Counted from the stretch's first letter, positions 26,855 to 36,532 are shown. The stretch is 64,000 bases of DNA from Sphingobacterium faecium (GCF_003054045.1 NZ_QBKH01000005.1:478063-542062), one strand, 5' to 3'. Notes: generated by a model not told the origin, from the sequence alone. A program made the numbers and translations.

Positions 26855-27126
26855 GTGATAATGGTATGGGTTTAGGCTGCACAACACTTAACATCAAAGT
26901 CCAAAAGCTAGAGCTGAACTATGGCTAGCGAATAAGCGCGTTTAAAATTAGCATAATTCGCGATCAGTTTAGAATATTTAACATTGGTCCCCACCTAATT
27001 TAACAGTTGCCCTGTCCCATATCAAAAAATTAAGAGGACTTATCCTTCCATATTCTATTGCCTATTTAACAATTGGTTGATGTCTAACACTGAAAAAATA
27101 TCATATGATCAAGTATGTAATGATTC

Positions 27127-27765
27127 TTATATTTTTATTTCCTGAGGCTCAGTACCCGGCTTTGCATAAGACAAGCGCCCCACAAATTGCGGAATAAAAT
27201 AACGGTCCAACCCAGATACAGCCATGGACCCAGCTTGGCTATGATCCACAGTACCATTTTCTTCAATAATCAAATCATCAATTAACAACTGCACTATTTC
27301 GCCAATGACGATTTTCGTACCATTGATTGCGACATCTATGATTTCTCTTAACTCCAACCCTATTCTCACGGTAGATTCTTGGACAAATGGAGCTTTAAAC
27401 CCTTCTTTGTACCATTCATGAAAGCCGCACATATCAAATTCAGATATCCCCGAAGCATAACTGGCACTGGTCTGATGTGCTTGTTTATACCAATTTGGCA
27501 ACACATTATTCAACGTATATTGCCCAGTAACCCGTATATTGTTAAGCGTATCGTTGTGCTCTCGCTGTGGTCTCATGACCAATCCCAGCAAGGGGGGATT
27601 AGCCCCTAAGTGAAATGCAGAACTGATGATACTTAGATTAGGTATACCCGCTGTATTGCACGTCCCCAACAGATTCAATGGTTTAAAACCAATCAAACTA
27701 TTGATCAGATTAATGCGATAGAATTTCTCCATTTCATTGATCTCACTTCTATTTATTGCTTTCAT
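27127..27765 (-). CDS. Flavin reductase family protein
   Basis: A 212-residue cytoplasmic protein of the flavin-reductase-like (split-barrel FMN-binding) fold. Typical segments are FKPLNLLGTCNTAGIPNLSIISS, PPLLGLVMRPQREHNDTLNNI and GQYTLNNVLP. It probably binds FMN and uses NAD(P)H, or acts on an unknown small substrate. It stands alone, divergent from the secreted protein at 28276 across about 510 bases. Confidence 0.88.
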   Translation of the reverse strand: MKAINRSEINEMEKFYRINLINSLIGFKPLNLLGTCNTAGIPNLSIISSAFHLGANPPLLGLVMRPQREHNDTLNNIRVTGQYTLNNVLPNWYKQAHQTSASYASGISEFDMCGFHEWYKEGFKAPFVQESTVRIGLELREIIDVAINGTKIVIGEIVQLLIDDLIIEENGTVDHSQAGSMAVSGLDRYFIPQFVGRLSYAKPGTEPQEIKI

Positions 27766-28275
27766 TACATTTTTTTAAACGATCTTCCGAATATAATCAT
27801 AACATATTGTAATTTATTGCTTAAATGGAAACAAGAACCTTAAATACGACCACATATATATGCTAAATCCCTAAAACGATAAAAAACAGTTAACCTGCTA
27901 TGCCTACAAAAAAAACAAATCAAAAATAAAATTTTAGTATTACTTTGTACGACTTTTAATCTTTAAAATTTTACCAGAACTTCCAAACCTTTTAAAATTA
28001 TCACCTTGAAATACATAAAAAAAACATAGCACAGCATTAAACTATATTTCTAAATTTAATATATTAGTACAATCCGAAATAAATTTTATTGAAAATTGCT
28101 GCGATCAATCATGTTCGTTTTTAGTAATGAATAATAGCATAATTATTTTTACAATACCCCAGTGTAACAGTTCAATTCATAAATTTTGATTTATAAAAAA
28201 TTAGCAAATTTCAGCATAAATAACTAATTTTAAACCAAATACACCCAAACTCAAAAGTAAACTAACTCAAGAAAT
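27766..28275. other. AT-rich divergent intergenic region
   Basis: About 510 very AT-rich bases between divergent genes. I found no gene, no strong hairpin and no full promoter match; only partial -7-like strings occur. Confidence 0.5.
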
Positions 28276-28845
28276 ATGATCAACCAGTTCGCAGCCGTTC
28301 TCATTCTGGGATTCAGTATCAGCCTCGCTCACGCTCAGATAACCAGTATTTCGGTCAATAAAGCAAATTTTGAACAGTCTGGTTTTCCCTACAAAGGAAA
28401 AAGAGTACTACAGGTGGAGCACATCACCACCCCTCAAGAAGATAATTATATCGTGTTCTCCAAAGAAGAGCGCCATGCAGATCCCGATCACCTTTATATC
28501 CAACAGTTTCAAAAAATAGCTGATAAATGGACCGTTGTTGCCGAAGATGATGTCTCCGAAAAAGGGATTGTCACTTCCGTATGGGATGCACGAAAATCTT
28601 TTTTCGATGCTGATAAAGATGGTAAGCTTGACGCTATTTTTGTATATTCCAGACATCCAAAAGAGGATATGCAAAAACAGCTGAGTTGTATCGCCTTAAT
28701 CCTCTACAACAAAAAATTTTACAGACTTCAGGCAGACCATGATGATGGTTATCAAAAGACGACCTATTCGGACAATTATGGTCAGCTACCCGAAGTTATC
28801 AAAATACAAATTGCCAATTTCTGGCAGAAATTGGATAAAGATTAA
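28276..28845 (+). CDS. Secreted hypothetical protein
   Basis: A 189-residue protein with a signal peptide (MINQFAAVLILGFSISLAHAQ). The mature part contains FFDADKDGKLDAIFVYS, a D-x-D-x-D-G calcium-loop-like stretch seen in VCBS/FG-GAP type domains. The family is not recognised. It is monocistronic and is followed by a hairpin shared with the convergent ExbD-like gene. Confidence 0.65.
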   Translation: MINQFAAVLILGFSISLAHAQITSISVNKANFEQSGFPYKGKRVLQVEHITTPQEDNYIVFSKEERHADPDHLYIQQFQKIADKWTVVAEDDVSEKGIVTSVWDARKSFFDADKDGKLDAIFVYSRHPKEDMQKQLSCIALILYNKKFYRLQADHDDGYQKTTYSDNYGQLPEVIKIQIANFWQKLDKD

Positions 28846-28849
28846 AAGG

Positions 28850-28882
28850 ATAGCGCTTCGTCAGATGAGGACGAAGCGCTAT
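28850..28882. terminator. Bidirectional hairpin between convergent genes
   Basis: Perfect 13-bp arms ATAGCGCTTCGTC (28850-28862) and GACGAAGCGCTAT (28870-28882), between the stops at 28845 (plus) and 28906 (minus). No T run follows, but the position fits a shared terminator. Confidence 0.6.
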
Positions 28883-28905
28883 AAGGATCACTCAAGAACA
28901 GTAAA

Positions 28906-29430
28906 TTAAAGCGAAGCTAAAACCATCTTTTCCTCGTCGTCTCCGATCTTACTGATGGTATAGCGTTTGATATCCACCTGCTTCATCTCATCCAACGCTT
29001 GGATCACATCTACAGCACGAGCTTCCTTACTCGGCTTGATCAAGACAATCATATCCTTACCGTCAGCCTTTGGAGGGATCTCTGCTTTTAGACGATCCAA
29101 GACTTTTCTTATCCCCGTCTTACTGAGATCAGTAAACTCCGGTTTTGATATGGGATGATTAAAATCTCCATGATACCACATCAGCCCCTTATCGGTCAAT
29201 AACAGCGATACTACACGCCTTTCGTCTAGCAGTAAAGGGTTTTCAACATGATTGTCCGGCATAACGACATCTAATCGATGAGGTTTATTCAAGGTGGTGG
29301 TCAACATAAAAAAAGTGATCAATAGAAAAGCAAGATCCACCATTGCAGTAAGATCGACCTTCGGAGCCAATTTTTTACTTCTTATTTTCTTTTTCCCTGG
29401 TTGCGGTTGTTTTTGATTTAGCTCTGCCAT
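28906..29430 (-). CDS. Orphan ExbD/TolR-family protein
   Basis: A 174-residue inner-membrane protein. A basic cytoplasmic N-terminus (KKKIRSKKLAPKVDLTAM) leads to one transmembrane helix carrying the proton-channel Asp (VDLAFLLITFFML), then a periplasmic ExbD domain (about 55-170). It should work with an ExbB/TolQ partner to energise TonB or a similar protein. No ExbB or TonB gene is adjacent, so it must pair with one encoded elsewhere. Start and length are normal for Bacteroidota ExbD proteins. Confidence 0.9.
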   Translation of the reverse strand: MAELNQKQPQPGKKKIRSKKLAPKVDLTAMVDLAFLLITFFMLTTTLNKPHRLDVVMPDNHVENPLLLDERRVVSLLLTDKGLMWYHGDFNHPISKPEFTDLSKTGIRKVLDRLKAEIPPKADGKDMIVLIKPSKEARAVDVIQALDEMKQVDIKRYTISKIGDDEEKMVLASL

Positions 29431-29567
29431 GACGTTCTAGATTAAAAGGATACAAATCGGTTTATATTCCTTTATAGGATGCCGCCATGACTCTTATTCC
29501 ATATTATTTTTCAATAAAAATATAAAGCTTTATAACAACAGCTTGATTTAAAATCAATAAGTATACC

Positions 29568-30671
29568 CTAAGGTAATTTCACCTTAAACGCACGATAAGG
29601 CAATACTGTTCTATTTTTCCCATTGCTCCAATTGGGATCCTGCGGCAGTTGGGCACATGAAAAATAAAGAAAACCATCTGTACCAATTCCAAATGAATCT
29701 GGCCAAAGCAGCCTCGAATCTTGCACTAAAGTATGCAATTCCCCCGCTGGACTTAAATACTTGATCGAATAATCCAGTGAAGTTGTTAAATAAATATTTC
29801 CTTTTTTATCAGCGATCAATCCATGTGTAACCCCGACATCTCCCATGTCTTCTACCTTCTTCTCCAATTCTTTTTCTGGAAGGTTTTCATCGATCAAATA
29901 TTTCGTTTCAACACGATACAAATGTGTTTTATTAATCGGTTTAAAATAAAAATATTTAAAATCGTGCGTCAGAGCAATTCCATTTACGTTAGACATAAAA
30001 GGTTTACCCGCTTTGTCGCGCATTTCCACTCCATCATAAGCAAGTACCAAGGACGGATCAGCTAAAGTAAATGTTGTTTTTTCTAGCACTGTACGAGTTT
30101 TCCCTGTTGCGAGATCCAGTACGACAATAGCCGCTTGACCTGGATCTGAAAGGTAAGCTTTATTCTTCTCGACATCCACACGAACATCGTTTAAGCCAGA
30201 TTTAGATTTATCCAAATCATCAAATGTATAGATCTGTTCGACTTGATTTGTATTGGTGCTAATTTTTAATAATTTGAATTTCCCTTGTTTTTCTTCATCT
30301 TGATTTCCAAAAATCGAACCCGACGCTGCGGGTTTAGAATCCAATACCCAGAGAAAATCATGTGCATCGACATATATATCCTGTACGCTGACAAAATGCT
30401 CAACTTCATTGCCCGATTTATTCCATTCTTCATTCGGGTAAGGTAGCCGTTGACCGTTTAAAATTTCTGTTAAACCATATTGGTAATCAGCATTTTGTTT
30501 TGGAAAAGCCACAAACAATCGATTCGCAGCATTGACACTCACCCCAATAGCACGATATTTTCCAAAAGAAGCGGCCTCTTGCAACGCCTCACTGTGATAT
30601 TCTTGAGCAAAATTTTGATCCATATTTCCTAATAAAGCCAGTATGAATACAATGTTATTGATCCATTTCAT
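29568..30671 (-). CDS. Secreted royal-jelly/SMP-30-like beta-propeller protein
   Basis: A 367-residue protein with a signal peptide (residues 1-22, ending NFAQ). The remainder is a six-bladed-propeller-type sequence of the major royal jelly protein group: VQDIYVDAHDFLWVLD, LNDVRVDVEKNKAYLSDPG, NVNGIALTHDFKYFYF and SFGIGTDGFLYFSCAQLPQ. Bacterial members are annotated as gluconolactonase- or dopachrome-related without proven activity. It stands alone between the ExbD-like gene and the aldo/keto reductase operon. Confidence 0.85.
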   Translation of the reverse strand: MKWINNIVFILALLGNMDQNFAQEYHSEALQEAASFGKYRAIGVSVNAANRLFVAFPKQNADYQYGLTEILNGQRLPYPNEEWNKSGNEVEHFVSVQDIYVDAHDFLWVLDSKPAASGSIFGNQDEEKQGKFKLLKISTNTNQVEQIYTFDDLDKSKSGLNDVRVDVEKNKAYLSDPGQAAIVVLDLATGKTRTVLEKTTFTLADPSLVLAYDGVEMRDKAGKPFMSNVNGIALTHDFKYFYFKPINKTHLYRVETKYLIDENLPEKELEKKVEDMGDVGVTHGLIADKKGNIYLTTSLDYSIKYLSPAGELHTLVQDSRLLWPDSFGIGTDGFLYFSCAQLPQDPNWSNGKNRTVLPYRAFKVKLP

Positions 30672-30752
30672 TTTCTAGTCCATTTTAATTTCAGCAATTT
30701 CTTATCAAAAAGATATCATCATCAAAAAATATAAAGCAGGCTAAATAGATGA

Positions 30753-30780
30753 TGTTCTTGTCCGCTGGTGAGCAAGAACA
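30753..30780. terminator. Hairpin after the DUF3861 gene
   Basis: Perfect arms TGTTCTTG (30753-30760) and CAAGAACA (30773-30780), about 75 bases downstream of the DUF3861 stop on the minus strand. No T run, so terminator function is tentative. Confidence 0.4.
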
Positions 30781-30853
30781 CAACACGTTAAAATGCAAAA
30801 AAAGCATCTCACGTTAATCCTACATACTCTCTTTACAGCCAACCCGAAAGAAT

Positions 30854-31144
30854 TTAAAGACTCTTTAATTTTTTCATAAAATCCGAAATTGCTGGACGCA
30901 AATCCTCAAATAAAGGATTGTCTTTATTTTTTAACATGACTTCCGTAAACAATTTCAATCCCAAAGCAAATTCGGTAGCTGTTTCCTTATTTTCAAAAAT
31001 TTGTTTCGAACGGATCACCTCCAAAATATGGAACAAATCATCATGGTTATCAAAATTTAATCGCAAAGATTTTGTTCCCTCATCTCCATTCTTTAGAGTC
31101 ATCTCTTTTAATTCTAATTGATAAGCATTATTTCTTTTTTCCAT
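30854..31144 (-). CDS. DUF3861-family small protein
   Basis: A 96-residue cytoplasmic protein. The segments LRLNFDNHDDLFHILEVIRS, ATEFALGLKLFTEVMLKN and NPLFEDLRPAISDFMKKLKS are what I recall for DUF3861, a small family of unknown function. It follows the aldo/keto reductase gene by six bases on the same strand and is surely co-transcribed with it. Confidence 0.8.
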   Translation of the reverse strand: MEKRNNAYQLELKEMTLKNGDEGTKSLRLNFDNHDDLFHILEVIRSKQIFENKETATEFALGLKLFTEVMLKNKDNPLFEDLRPAISDFMKKLKSL

Positions 31145-31150
31145 ATCGCT

Positions 31151-32134
31151 TTAAAAATTATTAACAAATTCATTTATGGTTTCGATTTCTTCTTGGGTTA
31201 AATGGATATCGATTGCCTTGGCATTTTGAACCGCTTGCTGTGCATTTCTTGCCCCTGCCAACGCGATGGTGATCCCTGCCCTTTCGATAGTCCAGCGTAG
31301 CACTAACTGCCCCAAGGTAGCTTGATGCTGATCTGCAATCGGTTTTATTTTCTCCAATAAATTATTCGTTTTAGCAATAAAATCAGGTTGGAAATGCGGT
31401 AATTTTGAACGGTGATCACCAGGTTGAAATTGATAATTAGCGGTTATTTTACCCGTCAATAAGCCTCTTTCCAATGGGCTATACGCTAGGATCGATTTGT
31501 TGTTCACTACACAATACGAAACTGTTTCCTGCTCGATGCCCCGATTGACCATACTGAATGGAACTTGGTTAGAAACCAGTTTTAGTGTTTTCTCAGCTTC
31601 CTCCATTTCAGCAGCACTATAGTTACAAACGCCAGCATGACGTACCTTACCTTGTTCGATCAAACGGGTAACTGCTTCAAAGGTTTCGTCTATCGGCGTC
31701 GTGGGATCGGGCCAGTGAATCTGGTACAAATCAATATAATCTGTCCCCAAACGGCGCAAACTCTGCTCACATTCGTAAATAATACTATCTCTGCCCGCAA
31801 ATTTATAGATATCGATATCCACACCCTCATTATTTTTGCTGTGCATCGCTAAATTTCCTTTCGCCAAATCCCAACGCATACCAAATTTGGTTAAAATCTG
31901 AACCCGATCCCGACCAATTTCTCTGACTGCCTCACCAACGATTTCTTCACTCGTGCCCTGTCCATAGATCGGTGCCGTATCAATAGCCGTTACACCTACG
32001 TCATAAGAAGCTCTAATGGCCTCTATAGCATCGTTTCTATCCGTACTTCCCCACATCCAGCCCCCAGCAGCCCAAGCGCCAAAAGTAATTGCTGAAATCT
32101 CTAACTCACTATCACCTAATTTTCTATATTCCAT
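31151..32134 (-). CDS. Aldo/keto reductase
   Basis: A 327-residue TIM-barrel NADP-dependent oxidoreductase. The catalytic tetrad is visible: Asp and Tyr in IDTAPIYGQG, Lys in ILTKFG and His in YQIHWPD. The cofactor region SPLERGLLTGK and TIALAGARNAQQ is typical of the general-stress or YajO/YhdN-like class. The substrate is an unspecified carbonyl. The first gene of a two-gene operon with the DUF3861 gene. Confidence 0.93.
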   Translation of the reverse strand: MEYRKLGDSELEISAITFGAWAAGGWMWGSTDRNDAIEAIRASYDVGVTAIDTAPIYGQGTSEEIVGEAVREIGRDRVQILTKFGMRWDLAKGNLAMHSKNNEGVDIDIYKFAGRDSIIYECEQSLRRLGTDYIDLYQIHWPDPTTPIDETFEAVTRLIEQGKVRHAGVCNYSAAEMEEAEKTLKLVSNQVPFSMVNRGIEQETVSYCVVNNKSILAYSPLERGLLTGKITANYQFQPGDHRSKLPHFQPDFIAKTNNLLEKIKPIADQHQATLGQLVLRWTIERAGITIALAGARNAQQAVQNAKAIDIHLTQEEIETINEFVNNF

Positions 32135-32584
32135 TTTTACTTATTTTTTATGTATCAAAAATTTAATTCTTTTCCAAGATCTCTATCTACTGAAATTTTT
32201 CGACTTTCTATGATCCTATATTCATAAAACAGTTAAGTTGAGATGTTGTTTCATCCATCGATCAATATTATGTTACTCCTGAATTTTATAAATACATCCT
32301 AATAAGTACCATACATGAGCGACATCATTATCTACCTAATTACAGCCTAGTTATTTTTCCTATAACTTCATTATATCATTTATGGATACACCAAAAATTA
32401 ACACCATGTACAAAATAAATTGAAACTAATATGGTGTCCACATTGTTTAGCTTATAATAGTAGATTCAAAGAAAATACGATATTGATGTAGGTCAAGAAT
32501 TATTACAATCGGATCTCTTAATTTTGTAGTAGATTAGTAAAGAAGAAAATAAAAAATTTATAAACAAATTTAAACATTAAAGTT
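32135..32584. other. Divergent intergenic region
   Basis: About 450 AT-rich bases between the aldo/keto reductase (minus) and the YceI gene (plus). Apart from the -7 element at 32519-32526 I see no gene or strong repeat. Confidence 0.5.
32519..32526 (+). promoter_or_regulatory. -7 element of YceI gene
   Basis: TAATTTTG matches TAnnTTTG, 58 bases before the ATG at 32585. No clear -33 box. Confidence 0.45.
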
Positions 32585-33109
32585 ATGGCAAATTGGAGTT
32601 TAGACAAAGCACACAGTGAAATTGAGTTTAAAGTAAAACACATGATGATTACTAACGTAAAAGGTCAATTTCAAGATTTCGACATTACGGTAGACAGTGA
32701 TTCCAACCATTTAGAAAATGCCAAAATTGACCTGACGATCAAAACAGCGTCTATAAATACTAAAAATGAGCAACGCGATGAGCACTTAAGAGGTTCAGAC
32801 TTTTTTGATGCATCAGCTCATCCAGAGATTACCTTTCATGCTACAAGCAGCACAAAAGATGGTGACGATATCAAACTAACAGGCGATCTAACGATCAAAG
32901 GAGTAACCAAATCGGTTACGTTCGACGTAGAATTTGGAGGAGTAGCCAAAGATCCTTGGGGTAATGAAAAAATCGGCTATACCGCTACCGGTAAAATCAA
33001 CCGTCAAGATTTCGGATTAACTTGGAATGCAGCCTTAGAAACGGGAGGATTGATGGTCAGCGACGAAGTAAAATTCCAAGCAGATTTCCAATTCACTGTT
33101 ACGAAATAA
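32585..33109 (+). CDS. YceI-family isoprenoid-binding-like protein
   Basis: A 174-residue beta-barrel protein of the YceI family. It begins WSLDKAHSEIEFKVKHMM, and contains NEQRDEHLRGSDFFDASAHPEITF and LTGDLTIKGVTKSVTFDVEFGG. Many YceI proteins are periplasmic, but this one has no signal peptide, so it is predicted to be cytoplasmic. Members bind polyisoprenoid-like lipids and are often induced by stress. It is monocistronic, with a strong terminator. Confidence 0.93.
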   Translation: MANWSLDKAHSEIEFKVKHMMITNVKGQFQDFDITVDSDSNHLENAKIDLTIKTASINTKNEQRDEHLRGSDFFDASAHPEITFHATSSTKDGDDIKLTGDLTIKGVTKSVTFDVEFGGVAKDPWGNEKIGYTATGKINRQDFGLTWNAALETGGLMVSDEVKFQADFQFTVTK

Positions 33110-33125
33110 CATCCCATCCTGATAT

Positions 33126-33163
33126 AAAAAAGTCATGCTCCCATTCGGAGCATGACTTTTTTT
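33126..33163 (+). terminator. Intrinsic terminator of YceI gene
   Basis: Arms AAAAAAGTCATGCTCC (33126-33141) and GGAGCATGACTTTTTT (33147-33162), loop CATTC. The run of A/T on both sides lets it serve the convergent catalase gene also. Confidence 0.9.
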
Positions 33164-33194
33164 ATGATTATTAAAATAGTAAGTAGCTACTTGA

Positions 33195-35321
33195 TTAAGC
33201 AGGTACTTTACGTACTTTTTCCCTATCCCATACCCGATGGCCTTTCATCGCTGTGATAAAGTCTGTTGTCAGGTTATTTTTAGATTCGACCACAACGCCA
33301 GCATCTTTTTCTTGCTTTGCGATATACGAATCAGCAATCAGTTTTTCCGCCCCTTTTGCAAATGCCAAAGCCTTACAATGTCTAAATCCTTCATTGATAA
33401 AATGGATATAATCGGGCTCCTCTTCCAATGTCGCAACCGAATCCCCATCTGGCGTATAGAATGCATCATAGCAAACAGAAGCTTCCGTCAGATAAGTATG
33501 TTGGATTTCCGCTTCGCCGCCCTCCTTAAACTTCACTGTACCAGTATGTGTGGAGATCAATACCGCCTCGGCTCCTTCCGCTTCCAGTGCTTTTTTCATC
33601 ACATCGACCGATGCCTTGCTAACCCCATCAGCAACTAGAAAAGCCACTTTCCGTGTCTCGATAGTTCCCTCACCTGGAGCCGTAGCCATACTCAAGGCAG
33701 ATGATTTCTCCACTTCTGGTTTAGGCGCATGTATCGGATATTCAGGATGGTTTTGACGCGCAAACTGTAAGGTCAGTTCATCCAATTGTTCTGGTGGAGT
33801 CAGCCCAAGATTGGCACCAACCCTTTTCGCAAGCTCTTGATCAATCTGATTTAAGATCGCCAGTTCGCGTTTACGGATATCAACCGAATTTACTTTAGAA
33901 AGCTCAAAACTGTATCCACTGATGATATGTTCCTTTTCTGGTGTTGACTGCGAATTAAAAAACAATCGGGCTTGTGTGAAGTGATCCGCAAAAGATGAAG
34001 ACCTGCGTCTTACCTTATGACCGTCGACTTTCTCCTCATGACTTTTAAAGCCTGTCTCCCCTCTCAACATCGCCTGGTACGGACAGCCACCCCCTAAGCT
34101 ATTAGGGAAATAGCTGACATTTCCTTTAAGGATGTCCTGTCTTCCAAAACCATCTTTTTGATTGTTATGTTTCCCATTGACTGGTCTATTGATCGGAAGC
34201 TCATGAAAATTAGGCCCTCCCAAACGGTAATTTTGTGTATCTGCATAAGAGAATATACGGCCTTGTAATAGTGGATCGTTGGTCAGGTCGATACCTGGTA
34301 CCAAACGTCCTGGATCAAACGCCACCTGCTCGGTTTCAGCAAAGAAATTTTCCGGATTGCGATTCAGCGTCATCGTACCGATGATCGTCACGGGGATTAA
34401 TTCCTCCGGGATGATCTTCGTCGCGTCCAGTAAGTCAAATGAATATTTTTGCTCATCCTCCTCCGGCACCAGCTGTACCCCTAGATCCCATTGAGGGAAA
34501 TTACCTTTTTCAATATTCTCCCAAAGATCACGTCTTAGGAAATCCGAGTCAAAACCCGATATTTTTTGCGCCTCATTCCAAGCGACAGAGTGAACACCCA
34601 ATTTTGGTTTCCAATGGAACTTCACAAAAGTACCTTTACCCTCTGCATTCACAAATTTGAAAGTATGGACACCAAATCCTTCCATCATTCTAAATGAGCG
34701 AGGAATAGCACGATCCGACATTGCCCACATGAGCATATGTGCCGATTCAGGCATTAAGGATATAAAATCCCAGAACGTATCATGGGCCGATGCTGCCTGC
34801 GGCATTTCATTGTTCGGTTCAGGTTTGACCGCATGTATGAGGTCCGGAAAATTCATTGAATCTTGGATAAAAAACACCGGAATATTGTTTCCGACTAAGT
34901 CATAATTACCCTCTTCGGTATAAAATTTTACTGAAAACCCCCTTACATCGCGCGCCAGATCGGTTGATCCTTTAAAACCCGCAACAGTTGAAAAGCGAAT
35001 AAATAAGGGTGTAACTGTCCCTTTTTTTAAAAAGGCAGCGCTGGTGTATTGGGAAATATCAGCCGTTGCTTCAAAAATACCATGAGCACCAGAGCCCCTT
35101 GCGTGTACCACACGCTCCGGAATGCGTTCGCGATCAAAGTGAGCTAGCTTATCTTGAAATATAAAATCTTCTATGAGTGCAGGCCCCCGTTCTCCTGCTT
35201 TGAGCATATTGTTGTTATCATTGATTGGAACGCCGTCATTAGTCGTCAATACCCGATTGGCATTGTCAATCGTATGCTCTTGGATCTGTTGCACTTTTTT
35301 GTTTTCTTGTTGCTTAGCCAT
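33195..35321 (-). CDS. katE: Large-subunit monofunctional catalase HPII
   Basis: A 708-residue heme catalase of the large-subunit class. The heme-site His is in VVHARGSGAHG; the distal Asn is in DLVGNNIPVFFIQD; the proximal Tyr is in RIFSYADTQNYRLG. The C-terminal 160 residues are the extra DJ-1/PfpI-like (class-I glutamine amidotransferase-type) domain that marks HPII enzymes (KVAFLVADGVSKASV, then KALAFAKGAEKLI). It converts hydrogen peroxide to water and oxygen in the cytoplasm. Monocistronic, reading toward the YceI gene. Confidence 0.97.
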   Translation of the reverse strand: MAKQQENKKVQQIQEHTIDNANRVLTTNDGVPINDNNNMLKAGERGPALIEDFIFQDKLAHFDRERIPERVVHARGSGAHGIFEATADISQYTSAAFLKKGTVTPLFIRFSTVAGFKGSTDLARDVRGFSVKFYTEEGNYDLVGNNIPVFFIQDSMNFPDLIHAVKPEPNNEMPQAASAHDTFWDFISLMPESAHMLMWAMSDRAIPRSFRMMEGFGVHTFKFVNAEGKGTFVKFHWKPKLGVHSVAWNEAQKISGFDSDFLRRDLWENIEKGNFPQWDLGVQLVPEEDEQKYSFDLLDATKIIPEELIPVTIIGTMTLNRNPENFFAETEQVAFDPGRLVPGIDLTNDPLLQGRIFSYADTQNYRLGGPNFHELPINRPVNGKHNNQKDGFGRQDILKGNVSYFPNSLGGGCPYQAMLRGETGFKSHEEKVDGHKVRRRSSSFADHFTQARLFFNSQSTPEKEHIISGYSFELSKVNSVDIRKRELAILNQIDQELAKRVGANLGLTPPEQLDELTLQFARQNHPEYPIHAPKPEVEKSSALSMATAPGEGTIETRKVAFLVADGVSKASVDVMKKALEAEGAEAVLISTHTGTVKFKEGGEAEIQHTYLTEASVCYDAFYTPDGDSVATLEEEPDYIHFINEGFRHCKALAFAKGAEKLIADSYIAKQEKDAGVVVESKNNLTTDFITAMKGHRVWDREKVRKVPA

Positions 35322-35396
35322 GTGTATAGTAGTTATTGATGAAAATTAGCAGGTGTCAGCAGGTAACACACTGTTAACACTAGGATATAAACAACT

Positions 35397-35404
35397 CAAA
35401 AGTA
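35397..35404 (-). promoter_or_regulatory. -7 element of catalase gene
   Basis: On the minus strand TACTTTTG, an exact TAnnTTTG match, 76 bases before the catalase start. The nearest upstream TTTG is 24 bases away, slightly too far for a standard -33 box. Confidence 0.4.
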
Positions 35405-35679
35405 AAATTGTTTCCCTGTTGAGACGTTCAAATACATTTAAAAATTAAAGCAAGCCAACTCATTTTTTGCTGTTTGTGGGTTTTAAGATGACTTGGTTTT
35501 CGTACAGCAGAAATCCAATTGATATGTCTTTATTTCAGCTACATGCTCTAGCATAAAAATGTAGCCCTAGTCATCATAAACTGAATCATTTTTGTCACTT
35601 AAATTGTCTATGGATTAACAATAAAACTGTCCATCAATTGCTAACACTTCCTTTAACATCATCTTTATCTTAGCATTAG

Positions 35680-35845
35680 TTCAAATCTGAAACAATATTG
35701 AAGATTAGCCATGTCCATATGAGAAGCCTATAATCTTCAAGATGTCTATGCTTTGTAACGATTTAATCAGTTGGTCTGCATTTCCACCTGTTTAATTTAA
35801 CCATGCTCAGATTCCCTAGCTCTTGTTGAGCTAGGGGATTTATTG
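35680..35845 (+). ncRNA. Possible small RNA with terminator
   Basis: In a 740-base region without genes, a perfect 10-bp stem (TTGAAGATTA at 35698-35707 with TAATCTTCAA at 35731-35740) is followed at 35812-35838 by a terminator-like hairpin, although no protein-coding gene ends upstream of it on this strand. A weak -7-like TATCTTAG lies shortly before (about 35667). I infer a short structured transcript of roughly 150-170 bases. I could not match it to a named family such as 6S RNA. Confidence 0.3.
35812..35838 (+). terminator. Hairpin CCCTAGCTC / GAGCTAGGG
   Basis: Stem ending in GAGCTAGGGG then ATTTATTG. It looks like an intrinsic terminator but follows no visible gene, which is the main reason for suspecting a small RNA upstream. 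Confidence 0.6.
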
Positions 35846-36063
35846 TCCATTATATATAGCAATACCATACGTTTATGTTCAAACAGCTTTTTGAAAGCCT
35901 ACATTTAATTGCTAAATTTATCTGTGTCAAATGATCTAAGTAAACTTGCTTCATCCATGACTTGGACGCCATTAGAATTTAATGCTTAAACAAATCCATT
36001 GCTCCTGTTGTTTATGGCTAAAGAACAGCCATAAAATAAGATTATACATTAACATTATCAATC

Positions 36064-36285
36064 ATGAAAAAATTAACACTACTTGTATTCTTACTATCCA
36101 TGACTACCCTTGTTTTTGGACAGGAATTTACTGAAAACACAAAAATTGTGACGACATCAGGTATTGGTCTAGGATCGGTAATCGCGGTCGTTGCCTCATG
36201 GGATCGCAATAAATCCATCCTTTGGGCTATTTTACACGGAATCTTAAGTTGGTTTTATGTGATCTACTTTGCTTTTACGCGATAA
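36064..36285 (+). CDS. Small membrane protein
   Basis: A 73-residue protein. A signal-like first helix (MKKLTLLVFLLSMTTLVFGQ) is followed by two hydrophobic segments (GIGLGSVIAVVAS, about 34-46, and ILWAILHGILSWFYVIYFAF, about 52-71). The tail of the type WAILHGILSWFYVIYF occurs in short conserved membrane proteins of Bacteroidota that have no assigned role. It stands alone between the catalase and FUSC genes. Confidence 0.7.
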   Translation: MKKLTLLVFLLSMTTLVFGQEFTENTKIVTTSGIGLGSVIAVVASWDRNKSILWAILHGILSWFYVIYFAFTR

Positions 36286-36470
36286 GGAATGATATAGCAA
36301 GATCGCTTTAAAAAATTAGGGATGAGGAGCTTATTTCCTGTTAACGTGGGTACAGCGTAAATAGCATTCTCTGTTGTACCCATCATTAAACTTACGGAAA
36401 TTTCAAATAAATACCAGAAGGGTATACTGGATGAAAATGATTAAAAATATAAAACATCGTTACCTTTGTG

Positions 36471-36478
36471 TGGTTTTT
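36471..36478 (+). promoter_or_regulatory. -7 element of FUSC gene
   Basis: TACCTTTG, exact TAnnTTTG match, 55 bases before the ATG at 36533. No TTTG/TTG at the right distance upstream. Confidence 0.45.
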
Positions 36479-36532
36479 CAGAGGAGAATGACAAACTCAT
36501 TCTCTCTGCAAATCACATCAAAAAAATAACTC

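Noticed and set aside
35680..35845. Assignment of the candidate small RNA to 6S RNA
   Set aside because: I could not trace the long closing stem and central bubble that define 6S RNA, so I left it unnamed.
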